Source of the DNA: Novosphingobium panipatense
GTDB lineage: Bacteria > Pseudomonadota > Alphaproteobacteria > Sphingomonadales > Sphingomonadaceae
Direction of reading: 5' to 3'
Assembly: GCF_002149965.1 (NCBI RefSeq)
Contig: NZ_MSQB01000027.1
Location: 1 to 64,000 of the forward strand
Length of the DNA: 64,000 nt
The notes under the pieces were generated by a model. The model was not told the DNA's origin and ran no database searches. It saw only the letters and a list, made by a program, of their open reading frames with translations. The position numbers and the translations under genes are program-made. Positions 17,051-26,691 of the stretch are shown one piece after another. Every line of letters starts with the position of its first letter. Position 1 is the stretch's first letter.

Positions 17051-17716
17051 CTATTGTGCTCGGCCGGGAAGCATCGCTGTAAGGATATACTTCCCACTCC
17101 TCCTCGTTTCGAAAACAACTCCGGCAAGGTGGAGGGCAATCAGAACGTACAGCAAATTTACCGCTGACTCGTGCACTTCCTTCAAGGGCTCGTCCTCTGC
17201 GTCATCGCCTATCTCTTTCCGCTCAGAACCTTTGAGTAAGACGCTGTCCCTGTCATCTGTGCCCCGACCAACGGCGTGGGACGGAGCCTCGCTAATCCAT
17301 TTCGTGGAGGGCAGACCAGCCATGCCAATGCCGGTCGCTATGATGATGCTAAGCGTTCCCCAAATAGCGTAGACCATCAATGCACCTAACGGATTGTGCG
17401 ATGGATGGATTTCATTGTGTCCGGCTCTAATCTCCGGGATATGGGCAAGCGCTTTACGCGGACTCGGTGGGAACGCTGTGAACCGTGCCTCTTTGGGTCC
17501 AACGAAACCCCAGAGCAGTCTAAACGCCAAAACGGTTGCGAGGGCGTATCCCACCCAGACGTGCGGCCCCGAACCCTCTTCCGTGAAAATTGCATTCCCG
17601 ATGACAGCAAGAACGATTGACCAATGGGTCACCTTAACAACGGGGTCCCATTTCGCCTTTGCTCGGGCTGAGTCTTTTAGGGGCCGGACTGGGATTCCAG
17701 GTTTTGAACTCTGCAT
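17051..17716 (-). CDS. Cytochrome b561-like membrane protein
   Basis: A 221-residue protein of the bacterial di-haem cytochrome b/b561 family. Likely haem-ligand histidines are in VTHWSIVL (about 30), HVWVGYAL (about 51), HNPLGALMVYA (about 107) and LIALHLAGVVFE near the C terminus, each within or beside membrane segments. A charged loop (RGTDDRDSVLLKGSERKE) separates helices 3 and 4. It is the last gene of the minus-strand metal-efflux operon, 65 bases after czcC, where such proteins are commonly found and may move electrons from quinol to the periplasm. Confidence 0.82.
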   Translation of the reverse strand: MQSSKPGIPVRPLKDSARAKAKWDPVVKVTHWSIVLAVIGNAIFTEEGSGPHVWVGYALATVLAFRLLWGFVGPKEARFTAFPPSPRKALAHIPEIRAGHNEIHPSHNPLGALMVYAIWGTLSIIIATGIGMAGLPSTKWISEAPSHAVGRGTDDRDSVLLKGSERKEIGDDAEDEPLKEVHESAVNLLYVLIALHLAGVVFETRRSGKYILTAMLPGRAQ

Positions 17717-17781
17717 TTCAGATTCCTCCGCGTGAATGGGAAGATGACTTCATTCTCTACAGCGATTGCCAACCTACGCCC

Positions 17782-19047
17782 TCATGGCTCCTTCTCGTTA
17801 CCTTGCCATATCGTATGAGAATCGATGAGTAATTTCACGATAGCTCGTGTCGCAGAGCTGCGCGCGTCTATGGCCAGCCGGTCCGCATCATGTGCTTGCC
17901 GTCGGGAATAGAGCAGATCGGACAGGTCGATAATGCCCCCTTCGTACCCGCGCTCCGTCCGTGTGGCGGCGTCGAGCGAACTTCTGGCAGCACCCTGAAG
18001 CCGCTGCCAAGCGACGTAGCGGCCAGAGGCGTTCGCCATATCAGTATCGGCCATCGCCAGCACCATCCGGCGCGCTTGCGCGAGATCCATAGAGGCAGCG
18101 GAGGCATTGGCTTCCGCCTGATCCTGCTGGAATTTCCGGTATCGTCCTCCCAATGGGATCGAGAAGACGACACCGACACCGCGTTCAATGCCAGAACGCT
18201 CGCTAAAGGCCCGGACGCCCAGCTGTGGGTCCGGCAAGCGATCAGCCTTCGCCCGCCGTGCGACGACTTCAAGACGCAGAGCTTCGCGATCAGCAGCCCC
18301 AATTTCATGACTGCGCTGGATCACCAGATCATGAAGTGCAGTCAGGTCCTGAGAAGGCAGGACTGGATCAGCCAAGGATGGTGCGTCCGACGGCAGGGCC
18401 AGATCGGGGAAGTTCGATTGCAGCAGCGCTCGCGCCTGTTTCATATCAGCCAGGCTGGCTGCCGCGACACCCTTGGCCTGATCGAGCGCCGCCTGGGCCT
18501 GGTCGGTGTCAAGCATCGATGCATCGCGTAACTGCACTCGCCTCTTCACGGCAGCGAGACCGCGTTCGAGTAATGCGACGTTCGATTGATCCGTGCGGTT
18601 GAGCTCGCTTGCCGTCAGCCAGTCGTACCAGAGCTGCGACAGATACAAGGCCGCCTGATGGCGCGTATCTTCCATCCGGTTTTGCGCGACTTCGACACCA
18701 AGCTGGCCTGCCTCGCGATCCAGGGCAGCCTTCCCGGGCAAGCGAAAAGATCGGCTGACCGTGCCGTCGAACTCCGTATAATTCCGCTCCAGCCGCACGT
18801 CGCGATTGATGTAGCTTCCGGTGAGCTGGACCTCGTGAGGGCCAACGCGGAGCATATCGCTCGCCGCCGATGCAGCGCCGACGCGCTTGCCCGCTGCCTC
18901 GACGGTCGGATGACCGTCAAGCGCCTTCACCACCTGCTCCTCAGGCGGCAAGGACCATTGAAGACCAGTCGCTTGCGCGTGCGCGGCAGTTGCGAGCGCA
19001 GTCGCTATCGAGATGGATAGCGGCAAGAGGGCAGTCAGCTTCTTCAT
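17782..19047 (-). CDS. czcC: CzcC/CusC-type outer-membrane efflux protein (TolC family)
   Basis: A 421-residue TolC-family protein with a signal peptide (residues 1-24, ending AAHAQA) and two repeated alpha-helical hairpin halves. It forms the outer-membrane channel of the heavy-metal RND pump encoded upstream. Motifs such as RSFRLPGKAALDREAGQLGV and VGVVFSIPLGGRYRKFQQDQAEA are the usual OEP pattern. The start overlaps the stop of the DUF3240 gene by four bases. No lipobox cysteine is visible. Confidence 0.88.
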   Translation of the reverse strand: MKKLTALLPLSISIATALATAAHAQATGLQWSLPPEEQVVKALDGHPTVEAAGKRVGAASAASDMLRVGPHEVQLTGSYINRDVRLERNYTEFDGTVSRSFRLPGKAALDREAGQLGVEVAQNRMEDTRHQAALYLSQLWYDWLTASELNRTDQSNVALLERGLAAVKRRVQLRDASMLDTDQAQAALDQAKGVAAASLADMKQARALLQSNFPDLALPSDAPSLADPVLPSQDLTALHDLVIQRSHEIGAADREALRLEVVARRAKADRLPDPQLGVRAFSERSGIERGVGVVFSIPLGGRYRKFQQDQAEANASAASMDLAQARRMVLAMADTDMANASGRYVAWQRLQGAARSSLDAATRTERGYEGGIIDLSDLLYSRRQAHDADRLAIDARSSATRAIVKLLIDSHTIWQGNEKEP

Positions 19048-19343
19048 GAAATCCTCCCGCGCTCGATGATCGGCAAGGAGTGCCAGCGCACAGGTTGTTT
19101 GCGGCGCGATGAGGCAACCGCAGCGATTATGGCGGGGATCATGGAATCCTCGACGACGAGCTCGAATGCGATCCGATGGAGGACTCCTCTTACCTGCTCA
19201 TGCGTTCCGGCGTCGCTGAAGTCGCGACCGAGAACGGCTTCCTCACGGCGATGGATCGGCGCGGACGCAACGGTTCGAATAGCCTCCACCAGAGTTCCCG
19301 CATCCGGAGGGGAACAGTGGAGGACCAGCAGAAGCTCAGCCAT
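19044..19343 (-). CDS. DUF3240-family small protein
   Basis: A 99-residue cytoplasmic-type protein (MAELLLVLHCSPPDAGTLVEAI...) of the DUF3240 family, which is small, PII-like in size and found inside RND metal-efflux operons. Its start lies eight bases inside the 3' end of czcA and its stop overlaps czcC, so translation is coupled on both sides. Regulation of the pump or metal sensing has been suggested from context only. Residues C10 and several His (HRIAFEL, RWHSLP) could bind metal. Confidence 0.8.
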   Translation of the reverse strand: MAELLLVLHCSPPDAGTLVEAIRTVASAPIHRREEAVLGRDFSDAGTHEQVRGVLHRIAFELVVEDSMIPAIIAAVASSRRKQPVRWHSLPIIERGRIS

Positions 19344-22300
19344 TGGCCAGCACCTCTTCGAAATCCTGCTCGCCGCGGCCCTCTCCGAACCTTTCGAAAA
19401 GGATCGGGAGAAGTACCAGAGTGAGCAACGTGGACGTGACCAGCCCGCCGATGACCACAATGGCAAGCGGGCGCTGTATTTCGGATCCCGGACCGGTCGC
19501 GAACAGCAGGGGGACCAGGCCGAAAGCGGTAATACTCGCGGTCATTAGGACGGGGCGGAGGCGTCGCTCGGCACCCAGGCGCACCGTCTGCGTCATGCTC
19601 TGCCCCTCCTGACGGAGTTGGCGGAAATAGGAGACCAGCACCAAGCCGTTCAGCACCGCGATGCCAAGCAGAGCAATGAAGCCGACGGAAGCAGGCACTG
19701 ACAGATACTCTCCCGATGCCCAGAGCGAGATCAGGCCGCCGACCATGGCGAAGGGAATGTTGACCAGGATCAGCGTGGCGGCCCGCAGCGAACGCAAGGT
19801 GGCGAGCAGGACGAAGAAGATAAGGAGCAGCGCGACGGGAATGACCATCATGAGCCGAGCCGATGCACGCTGCTGATTTTCGAACTGGCCACCCCACACG
19901 ATGCGATAGCCGGGCGGGAGCGGCACCTTGCTCGCGACTGCGGCCTTCGCCTCGTCCACATAGCCCACCAGATCACGACCAGAGACGAAGGCCTGGACCA
20001 GAGCGAAGCGGGAACCATTCTCATGGTCGAGCTTCACCGGACCCTGCGTATGCTTCACCTGCGCCATGTCGCTGACCCGGGCGAGCGTTCCACCCGGCGT
20101 CATGATCTGCAGGTCTTCAAACCGGGTCGCATCATTGCGGATGCTTTCGTCACCGCGGATGACGATCGGGATCCGCTTCTGACCTTCGGCGACGATACCG
20201 GACCGAACGCCTTCCACCTGTGCGCGCAAGGTGTCCTGTAACTGATCGATCGGCATGCCAAACCGGCCTGCGGCTGCTCGGTCGATGTCGAGCTGCAGGT
20301 AGTCCACGCTGTCGTTCGCGACCGTCAACACTTCCGTCGCGCCGCGCACCTGGCCCAACTCATGCTGCACGCGACCTGCAAGATCCGCGAGGACCGCCGA
20401 ATCCGGTCCGAAAATCTTGACAGCCAGGTCGCCCCGGGCGCCGGTCAGCATTTCCGAGACACGCATTTCGATCGGCTGGGTGAAACTGGGCTGGATGCCA
20501 GGCAGGCCGTCGACGGCCTTGCGGATCTGCTCCAGGACGAACTCCTTGCTGCCGCGCCACTCGGACTGCGGCTTCAGACGGACGAAGGTGTCGGTCTCAT
20601 TAGGTCCCATCGGATCAAGCCCGATTTCGTCAGCACCAACCCGCGCGATGACTTCCTGCACCTCGGGGACACCCATCAACGCGCGCTCGACCGCCTTGTC
20701 GCCCTCGACGGACTGGGCCAGGCTGATGGAGGGCAGCTTCGTCAGCTGCACGATGACTGACCCTTCATCCATCGTCGGCATGAAGGTTTTGCCCACTGCT
20801 CCATAGGCCAATCCGGCGAGGACCAGTCCGAGAGCCGAGAGGCCGTAGACCAGGCGCTTGCGCGCAAACGCGCCATTCAGAAGCGCACGGTAGCGAGGCG
20901 TTAGCCAGCGCATCACCCATGGGTCCCCATGATGTCCGCTTTTCAAGCCGAACGAGGCAAGAACGGGAACGAGCGTCAGCGCGAGCAGGAGCGATCCTGC
21001 CAGGGCGAAGACAATGGTGAGGGCAACCGGCGCGAACAGCTTGCCTTCCAGCCCCTGCAGCGAGAGCAGAGGAAGGAACACAAGCGCGATGATGATGATG
21101 CCCGCCGATACCGGCACCGTCACGTCGCTGGTTGCGCGGAAGACCTGGTGAAGGCGCGGATGGGAGTCATCCTGTTGGTGCGACAGACGCTCTACGACGT
21201 TCTCCACCACAACGACCGCACCATCCACAAGCATGCCAATAGCAATGGCCAGTCCACCGAGGCTCATGAGATTCGCGGACAACCCGGCCATGCTCATGAA
21301 CAGGAACGTCACCAGCGCGGCCATCGGCAGTGTGACCGCCACGATCGCGGCGGCTCGCCAGTCACCGAGGAAAACGATCAGAAGGATTACGACCAGGACG
21401 GTCGCTTCCAGCAACGCCTCCTCAACCGTTCCAACCGCTCGGCCGATCAGATCGGACCGATCGTAGAAGACCGCGATGTGCGTTCCGGCTGGCAGGCCAC
21501 GCTCGACCTCGGCCAGACGGTCTTTGACGCCGGTCACAACCTGCCGTGCATCGGCACCGCGAAGAGCGATCACAAGGCCCTCGACCGCCTCTGCCTTGCC
21601 GTTCTTGGATACCGCGCCATAGCGCGTCAGGCTGCCCGTCCCGACACTCGCCACATCCCCCAGGCGGACGATGCGCCCGTCACGGCTCGTTATGACCAGC
21701 GACTGGAGATCGGCCACGGATCGGATCGCGCCGACAGCCCGAACGATCAGGGATTCTTCGCCAGTGACGAGGCGGCCGGCTCCGTCGTTGCGATTGCCAC
21801 CGTCGATGGCCGTCTTGATGTCGGCAACGGATAGATGGGCTCCGGCCAAGGCGAGAGGATCGGGCCGGACCTCGAAGGTACGGACATATCCACCAAGTGC
21901 GTTGACGTCGGCGACACCGGGCACCGTCCGCAGCGCGGGACGGATGGTCCAGTCGAGAAGCTCTCGCCTTTGCTGGAGGCTGAGCGGCCCCTCGATCGTG
22001 AACATGAAGATATCGGACAGAGGCGTGGAAATCGGCGCCAGGCCACCCGACACGCTCGCCGGCAAATCCGCCATCACTCCGGACAGGCGCTCCGCCACCT
22101 GCTGACGCGCCCAGTAGATATCTGTGCCATCGGTGAAGTCGATGGTGATATCGGCAATCGCATATTTGGCGGACGAACGCAGGATAGACTGCCGGGGAAT
22201 GCCCAGCATCTCCATCTCGATCGGGGCAATGACGCGGCTTTCGACCTCTTCCGGCGTCATGCCGGGAGCCTTGAGAATGATCTTGACCTGCGTCTGCGCT

Positions 22301-22425
22301 ATATTGGGATAAGCATCCACGGGTAGCTGAACGAAGGCCCATGCGCCGAGGCCGGCGACAGCCAGCGCAAGCGCTACGACGAGCAGGCGATAGGACAGAG
22401 CCTTCGCGACGAGTGACTGAAGCAT
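19336..22425 (-). CDS. czcA: Heavy-metal efflux RND transporter, CzcA/CusA family
   Basis: A 1,029-residue inner-membrane proton-driven pump with twelve membrane segments and two large periplasmic loops. N-terminal VDAYPNIAQTQVKI and GMTPEEVE are standard HME-RND signatures. The proton-relay helix 4 reads GGLAIAIGMLVDGAVVVVEN (about residues 390-410): the acidic residue of the CzcA DFGxxxDGA motif is replaced by Ala, as in CusA-like copper/silver pumps, while the DGA of zinc/cobalt pumps is kept. The substrate is therefore uncertain. It lies between czcB (nine bases upstream) and DUF3240. Confidence 0.93.
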   Translation of the reverse strand: MLQSLVAKALSYRLLVVALALAVAGLGAWAFVQLPVDAYPNIAQTQVKIILKAPGMTPEEVESRVIAPIEMEMLGIPRQSILRSSAKYAIADITIDFTDGTDIYWARQQVAERLSGVMADLPASVSGGLAPISTPLSDIFMFTIEGPLSLQQRRELLDWTIRPALRTVPGVADVNALGGYVRTFEVRPDPLALAGAHLSVADIKTAIDGGNRNDGAGRLVTGEESLIVRAVGAIRSVADLQSLVITSRDGRIVRLGDVASVGTGSLTRYGAVSKNGKAEAVEGLVIALRGADARQVVTGVKDRLAEVERGLPAGTHIAVFYDRSDLIGRAVGTVEEALLEATVLVVILLIVFLGDWRAAAIVAVTLPMAALVTFLFMSMAGLSANLMSLGGLAIAIGMLVDGAVVVVENVVERLSHQQDDSHPRLHQVFRATSDVTVPVSAGIIIIALVFLPLLSLQGLEGKLFAPVALTIVFALAGSLLLALTLVPVLASFGLKSGHHGDPWVMRWLTPRYRALLNGAFARKRLVYGLSALGLVLAGLAYGAVGKTFMPTMDEGSVIVQLTKLPSISLAQSVEGDKAVERALMGVPEVQEVIARVGADEIGLDPMGPNETDTFVRLKPQSEWRGSKEFVLEQIRKAVDGLPGIQPSFTQPIEMRVSEMLTGARGDLAVKIFGPDSAVLADLAGRVQHELGQVRGATEVLTVANDSVDYLQLDIDRAAAGRFGMPIDQLQDTLRAQVEGVRSGIVAEGQKRIPIVIRGDESIRNDATRFEDLQIMTPGGTLARVSDMAQVKHTQGPVKLDHENGSRFALVQAFVSGRDLVGYVDEAKAAVASKVPLPPGYRIVWGGQFENQQRASARLMMVIPVALLLIFFVLLATLRSLRAATLILVNIPFAMVGGLISLWASGEYLSVPASVGFIALLGIAVLNGLVLVSYFRQLRQEGQSMTQTVRLGAERRLRPVLMTASITAFGLVPLLFATGPGSEIQRPLAIVVIGGLVTSTLLTLVLLPILFERFGEGRGEQDFEEVLANG

Positions 22426-22434
22426 GGGCCCGAC

Positions 22435-23544
22435 CTATTTCGAGATGGCGAGCGCTTTGAGCGCGCTTGTGCCCGTAGTGACGACGTTCTCACCGACGCT
22501 GACGCCGGTCAGGAGAAGGACCTGGCCATCCACCGCGCCGCCCTTTGTCACCCTGCGCTGAACATAACCGCCCCGGACCGCCACGAAGACCACCGACTTG
22601 CCGTCAGTATCCACTACGGCCGCGGCAGGCAGGACGACTGCGCCTTTCGGTGCAGGCCCGAATATCGTGACATTGCCCGTGGCGCCTGCGATGACCCCTG
22701 GAGCGGCGGGAAGGCTCGCCTTCAGCGAGGCAGATCGCGTCATCGCGTCGATGGTGCTGCCGACAGATGTGACGGTGCCAGAAAGCGCGCCGAGTTTGAC
22801 CGTCATGCCGGGTCTGATCTGTCCAACAAGCCGCTCGGGAACCTGCGCGACGACTTCGTAACGGCCATTCGCATCGATCACATAGGGAGCAGTCGTCCCG
22901 TCCAACGGGTCGCCTGTCTGGATCTTGGCACGCGTAATTCTGCCCGCGATCGGAGCTGTCAGCGTGTAGGTGCCGCTGCTCCCATGCCCGCCGACAAGGC
23001 TGAGAATGCGGCTTTTCTCGCGAACGTCCGCACGCGCCTCCATGGCCACTGCGCGGGCTTCGTCGGCTCGCGCTCCGGCAATCACCCCTTCCTTGTCCAG
23101 TTGGGACAGCCTGGCGGCACTCGTCTGCGCGACACCCAACCGTGCATTTGCACGCGCGAGATCGGCGCCCAGCGTCAGAATGTCACGGCTCGAAACCACG
23201 GCCAGTGGTTGCCCGGCCTGTACGCTGTCGCCTTCCACAACCATGGTGCGCATCACCACACCCGGAAGTGTCGCGGTCACCGCTACACGCGCGTTAGCGG
23301 GCGGACTGATCGTGGCGGGGAGATCGGCGATCGGCGCTTCTGATGCAGGCAATGCCGGAGAGGCCTTGATGCCGAGCAATCTCGCCCTGTCCGGCAGCAC
23401 GGCAAGCATGCCGGCAGCTTTCTCGGTCTTGACCTGCGTTCCCGCCGAGACGGTTTCCGAGCGAGGAAACATAGTCCAGCCCAAGCCCGCGACTGCGACG
23501 GCTACAATGGCGCCGCCCACCAGATATTTGCGTCCGTTTTCCAT
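22435..23544 (-). CDS. czcB: RND periplasmic adaptor (membrane fusion protein, CzcB type)
   Basis: A 369-residue adaptor anchored by an N-terminal membrane segment (YLVGGAIVAVAVAGLGWTMF). The lipoyl-like barrel-sandwich halves are at about 85-110 (VAVTATLPGVVMRTMVVEGDSVQAGQ) and 195-215 (LTAPIAGRITRAKIQTGDPLDG), bracketing a coiled-coil hairpin. No His-rich metal-binding N-terminal extension is present, unlike classic CzcB. It follows the sensor kinase by 48 bases, so the two-component genes and pump probably share one transcript. Confidence 0.9.
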   Translation of the reverse strand: MENGRKYLVGGAIVAVAVAGLGWTMFPRSETVSAGTQVKTEKAAGMLAVLPDRARLLGIKASPALPASEAPIADLPATISPPANARVAVTATLPGVVMRTMVVEGDSVQAGQPLAVVSSRDILTLGADLARANARLGVAQTSAARLSQLDKEGVIAGARADEARAVAMEARADVREKSRILSLVGGHGSSGTYTLTAPIAGRITRAKIQTGDPLDGTTAPYVIDANGRYEVVAQVPERLVGQIRPGMTVKLGALSGTVTSVGSTIDAMTRSASLKASLPAAPGVIAGATGNVTIFGPAPKGAVVLPAAAVVDTDGKSVVFVAVRGGYVQRRVTKGGAVDGQVLLLTGVSVGENVVTTGTSALKALAISK

Positions 23545-23592
23545 TTCGCCGCGATATCGGGTTCAACCTGACGGCGTCTTGACGATGGGAAA

Positions 23593-24606
23593 TTACTGCA
23601 GGCGGAAATCCAGGATGAGTTCTCTCAAGGTCTCGCTCGTTCGAATATGACCGTTATGTGCGCTCATAATCCGATGGGTTATGGAGAGGCCGAGACCCGC
23701 GCCATGGGGGCTGGCATGGTCTGCTCGCTGATGGCGGCGGATGAGTTGCGCCAGCTTCTCTTCGCTGAGGCCGGCGCCTTGGTCGCGCACCCTGATGATC
23801 GCTCCGGGCCCGGATATGATCGTCACGGTGCCACCCATGGGCGTCGCGCGGACGGCATTTTCAATAAGGTTTCGGATTCCCGCCCCGATCGCTTCCCTGT
23901 GGCCGTATATCTTTGGCACCTGGCCTTCGGACTCTATCGCGATCTCGCGTCCTTGCGCGATGACGGTCGCTGCCAGGGACGAGACACTGTCTTCAGCCAA
24001 TGTCTCGAGATCGAGTGGCTCAGGCGTCATGGGCATGGTGGCGTCCGCGTCGATCTGCGCCAGTAGCAGGAGCTGATCCACAAGACGGCGCATGGCGCTG
24101 ACCTGCGCCTTCAGAGGATCTCCATCCGATCCCTCGCGTCGATCAAGCTCTAGAGACAAAATGGCCAACGGCGTCCGCAATTCGTGGGCGACGTCAGACG
24201 CAAAATCCGCCTGTTGCTGAGCTGAGGTGTCGAGTCGGTGAAGCAGGTTGTTGATGGATCGCACGAACGGTTTCGCTTCAGCAGGCATATCGGCTTCATC
24301 GATCTGCATCCCGCGTTCGGTCGGTGCGGTTTCGATATGACGCGCCGCTTTGCTCAGGGGCTCGAACGCCGTTCTGATGACCCATGTGGTTGCAAGGCCC
24401 ATTGGCAGGATCAGCACCACCAGTGGGATGAGAACATGATCGAACAGTTCCGTCGATGCCGCGTCGCGCATGGTCGGATCGAGCAAGGCGCTAAACGGTA
24501 TGCCATATTCCGAGAGGACAGCGTAGATCAGCGACACCGTACCGATGGCGCCAACCAGCAGCAGGCCACCGATGAGCCGATGGCCAACCGAAAGTCGCTT
24601 CAGCAC
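23593..24606 (-). CDS. Sensor histidine kinase (metal-responsive type)
   Basis: A 337-residue kinase with two membrane helices (about 10-30 and 63-85) flanking a small periplasmic loop, a HAMP region, a HisKA domain with the phosphoacceptor in SDVAHELRTPLAIL, and an HATPase domain with IRNLIENAVRA (N box), VRDQGAGLSEEKL (G1) and HGAGLGLSI (G2). The GTG at 24606 overlaps the response-regulator stop by seven bases and is preferred over an ATG at 24672 inside that gene. Placement suggests it senses periplasmic metal for the pump operon, a CusS/CzcS-like role. Confidence 0.9.
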   Translation of the reverse strand: MLKRLSVGHRLIGGLLLVGAIGTVSLIYAVLSEYGIPFSALLDPTMRDAASTELFDHVLIPLVVLILPMGLATTWVIRTAFEPLSKAARHIETAPTERGMQIDEADMPAEAKPFVRSINNLLHRLDTSAQQQADFASDVAHELRTPLAILSLELDRREGSDGDPLKAQVSAMRRLVDQLLLLAQIDADATMPMTPEPLDLETLAEDSVSSLAATVIAQGREIAIESEGQVPKIYGHREAIGAGIRNLIENAVRATPMGGTVTIISGPGAIIRVRDQGAGLSEEKLAQLIRRHQRADHASPHGAGLGLSITHRIMSAHNGHIRTSETLRELILDFRLQ

Positions 24607-25280
24607 GGTTCCCGGTCTTCTAGCAAGTAGCCTAGCCCCTTGATCGTATGGAGCATGTTGCGAGCTCCGCATTCCTCAAGTCGACGACGCAGCCGCGAGA
24701 TTGCGGCATCCACTGCATTAGGGGATATCTCGTCTCGAAAACTATACAGTGCATTTTCGATACGAGATCGACGAACGACTGCACCAGCCTCCCGCATGAG
24801 TAACTCAAGCAGGCTGGTCTCGCGAGGTGACAGATCGATGGCCTTACCCTGATACCGCGCGCGATGAGCGCTCGTGTCATAGGATAGGCTGCCCACCTCC
24901 AACACGGGCGCTGCCCGAGCTCCCGGACGGCGAAGTAGTGCCCGAATCCTCGCTGCCAGCTCATCCGCCTCTACCGGTTTGACGACATAGTCGTCAGCGC
25001 CGCCGTCCAGTCCATCGACCCGCTGCTGGAGCGAACTGCGGGCTGTCAGCATCAGGACCGGCACCGCAAGGCCCGCGTCACGCCTCTTCTTGATCCAATG
25101 TACGCCGTCACCATCGGGCAAGCCCAGATCGAGGATGAGTGCATCATACTGAGCCGACCCAAGAGCCAGATCCGCCTCCGCTGCCGAATAGGCACAATCG
25201 CATACGAATTTCCGACGCGTAAGGCCCTCCGCCGTCAGATCTGCCAGGTGGCGATTGTCTTCAATGATCAGAATGCGCAT
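24600..25280 (-). CDS. OmpR-family response regulator
   Basis: A 226-residue regulator beginning MRILIIEDNRHLADL. The receiver domain has the acidic pair after IIED, phosphoacceptor Asp in LILDLGLPDGDG (about residue 51), Thr in MLTARS and Lys in YVVKPVEADEL; the C-terminal OmpR winged helix ends in VDAAISRLRRRLE...TIKGLGYLL. The ATG at 25280 starts the receiver fold directly. It is the first gene of the minus-strand metal-efflux operon and is divergent from the VIT transporter, with 205 bases between the starts for the shared promoter region. Confidence 0.92.
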   Translation of the reverse strand: MRILIIEDNRHLADLTAEGLTRRKFVCDCAYSAAEADLALGSAQYDALILDLGLPDGDGVHWIKKRRDAGLAVPVLMLTARSSLQQRVDGLDGGADDYVVKPVEADELAARIRALLRRPGARAAPVLEVGSLSYDTSAHRARYQGKAIDLSPRETSLLELLMREAGAVVRRSRIENALYSFRDEISPNAVDAAISRLRRRLEECGARNMLHTIKGLGYLLEDREPC

Positions 25281-25485
25281 GCTCTCATCCGGCGATGGTT
25301 TTACCCGGCATATTACCGAACCGATCTGACATCGTCCTGACCATATGAATTTCTTCTGACGCTTGTGATCCGATACGGCGTCGCGCCTCCAAATTTGTGC
25401 GGATCGAGCTTGCCGGACTGGCACGAGATAGCGAACAGGCTATAATGCGGGTCAAAGAAATGGCTTGGCTTCAAAGGGGATTACG

Positions 25486-26178
25486 ATGCGCAGCCACCGG
25501 GAAACCCATCTCGTCTCTCGTATCGGATGGCTTCGTGCCGCGGTGCTAGGCGCCAACGACGGCATCGTATCCACGGCTAGCCTGATGATCGGCGTCGCTG
25601 CGTCCGGTGCCTCCCGTTCTTCCATGTTGATATCTGGTATAGCGGGTCTGGTGGCCGGCGCGATGTCGATGGCGGCGGGCGAATATGTGTCGGTAAGCTC
25701 TCAGTCTGACACCGAAGCGGCGGACTTGCGCCGGGAGCAGCAGGAAATCGCTGACAATCCCGATGCGGAATTGGCAGAGTTGGCTGGTTTCTATGTTCAG
25801 CGAGGGGTCGACGAAAAGACCTCGCATGAGGTTGCGAAACAACTCATGGAGCATGATGCACTGGGTGCTCATGCTCGCGAAGAACTCCACATCACCGAGA
25901 TGACTGCCGCACGCCCGATCACAGCGGCATTGACGTCTGCCTCGACGTTCACGGCCGGAGCCCTGCTGCCTCTCATCCTTGCGGCTTTGCTGCCGGCGTC
26001 GCTCACCGTAACAGGCGAAGCGCTGGGATCGCTCCTGTTCCTGGCGCTCCTGGGATGGGTGGGAGCTGCCGCTGGCGGTGCAAACCCGCTCAAACCTGTC
26101 GGTCGTGTGGTGTTCTGGGGGGCGTTGGCCATGGGTTTGACCGCTGGCATTGGCAGCTTGGTCGGGAAAGCAATTTAG
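25486..26178 (+). CDS. VIT/CCC1-family iron-manganese transporter
   Basis: A 230-residue membrane protein of the VIT family. The signature GWLRAAVLGANDGIVSTASLMIGVAA (helix 1) and AGLVAGAMSMAAGEYVSVSSQSDTE (helix 2) is intact, followed by a cytoplasmic segment rich in Glu/Asp (AADLRREQQEIADNPDAEL...) that binds metal in this family, and three more helices. It exports or stores divalent Fe or Mn. The start at 25486 has AAAGGGGA upstream; an in-frame ATG at 25465 is less likely. It is divergent from the metal-responsive regulator. Confidence 0.92.
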   Translation: MRSHRETHLVSRIGWLRAAVLGANDGIVSTASLMIGVAASGASRSSMLISGIAGLVAGAMSMAAGEYVSVSSQSDTEAADLRREQQEIADNPDAELAELAGFYVQRGVDEKTSHEVAKQLMEHDALGAHAREELHITEMTAARPITAALTSASTFTAGALLPLILAALLPASLTVTGEALGSLLFLALLGWVGAAAGGANPLKPVGRVVFWGALAMGLTAGIGSLVGKAI

Positions 26179-26298
26179 GACAAAGGCCCAAAAGCTGCGC
26201 ACATGAAACTTCTTCTACGACGTTAAGAGCGTGTCGCTTGCAGCGACCACCGCAGCACTCGCTACAAAGCCAAACGAGGCAAACAGCGCGTAAATATC

Positions 26299-26691
26299 TT
26301 AATCAAGCACTTGAGCAAATCCGGCCACCCCTTCAGGTAATGATGGACGACGCTCCGGTTTGGCAGACGGCCGGATTTCTTCGACCTTACCCAGGCCTCC
26401 GAAAATCGCTTCCATTGTTCGGACGCACAAAGCGACCCCCTCGTCAGCAAGCGCGTACCAAACGAGTTTGGCCTCCTTTCTCGTTTGAACGAGATTGGCC
26501 CGGCGTAACTCCCCTAGCTGCTGGCTGAGTGCTGGTTGGACAATGTCTGTCGCTTCGCCGATCTCCGATACGTTGCGCTCCCCGCGTAACAGGCAAGAGA
26601 GGATCATGAGGCGCTGTGGTTGCGCAAAGACCTTGAGCTTTTCGGACGCGACGGTCGCAGCTTCGCGGTCCTCGTAAAATGCCTCGTTCAT
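26299..26691 (-). CDS. bigR: ArsR-family repressor, BigR/SqrR-like
   Basis: A 130-residue winged-helix repressor. The recognition region IVQPALSQQLGELRRANLVQTRKEAKLVWYAL is closest to the BigR/SqrR persulfide-sensing group. It has Cys33 (ILSCLLRGERNV) and Cys89 (GVALCVRTM); persulfide sensors use two cysteines, but the spacing here (56) is shorter than the roughly 66 of SqrR, so sensing chemistry is not certain. The ATG overlaps the peroxiredoxin stop by four bases. Its divergent neighbours are persulfide dioxygenase and sulfide:quinone reductase, which supports a sulfide-responsive role. Confidence 0.8.
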   Translation of the reverse strand: MNEAFYEDREAATVASEKLKVFAQPQRLMILSCLLRGERNVSEIGEATDIVQPALSQQLGELRRANLVQTRKEAKLVWYALADEGVALCVRTMEAIFGGLGKVEEIRPSAKPERRPSLPEGVAGFAQVLD

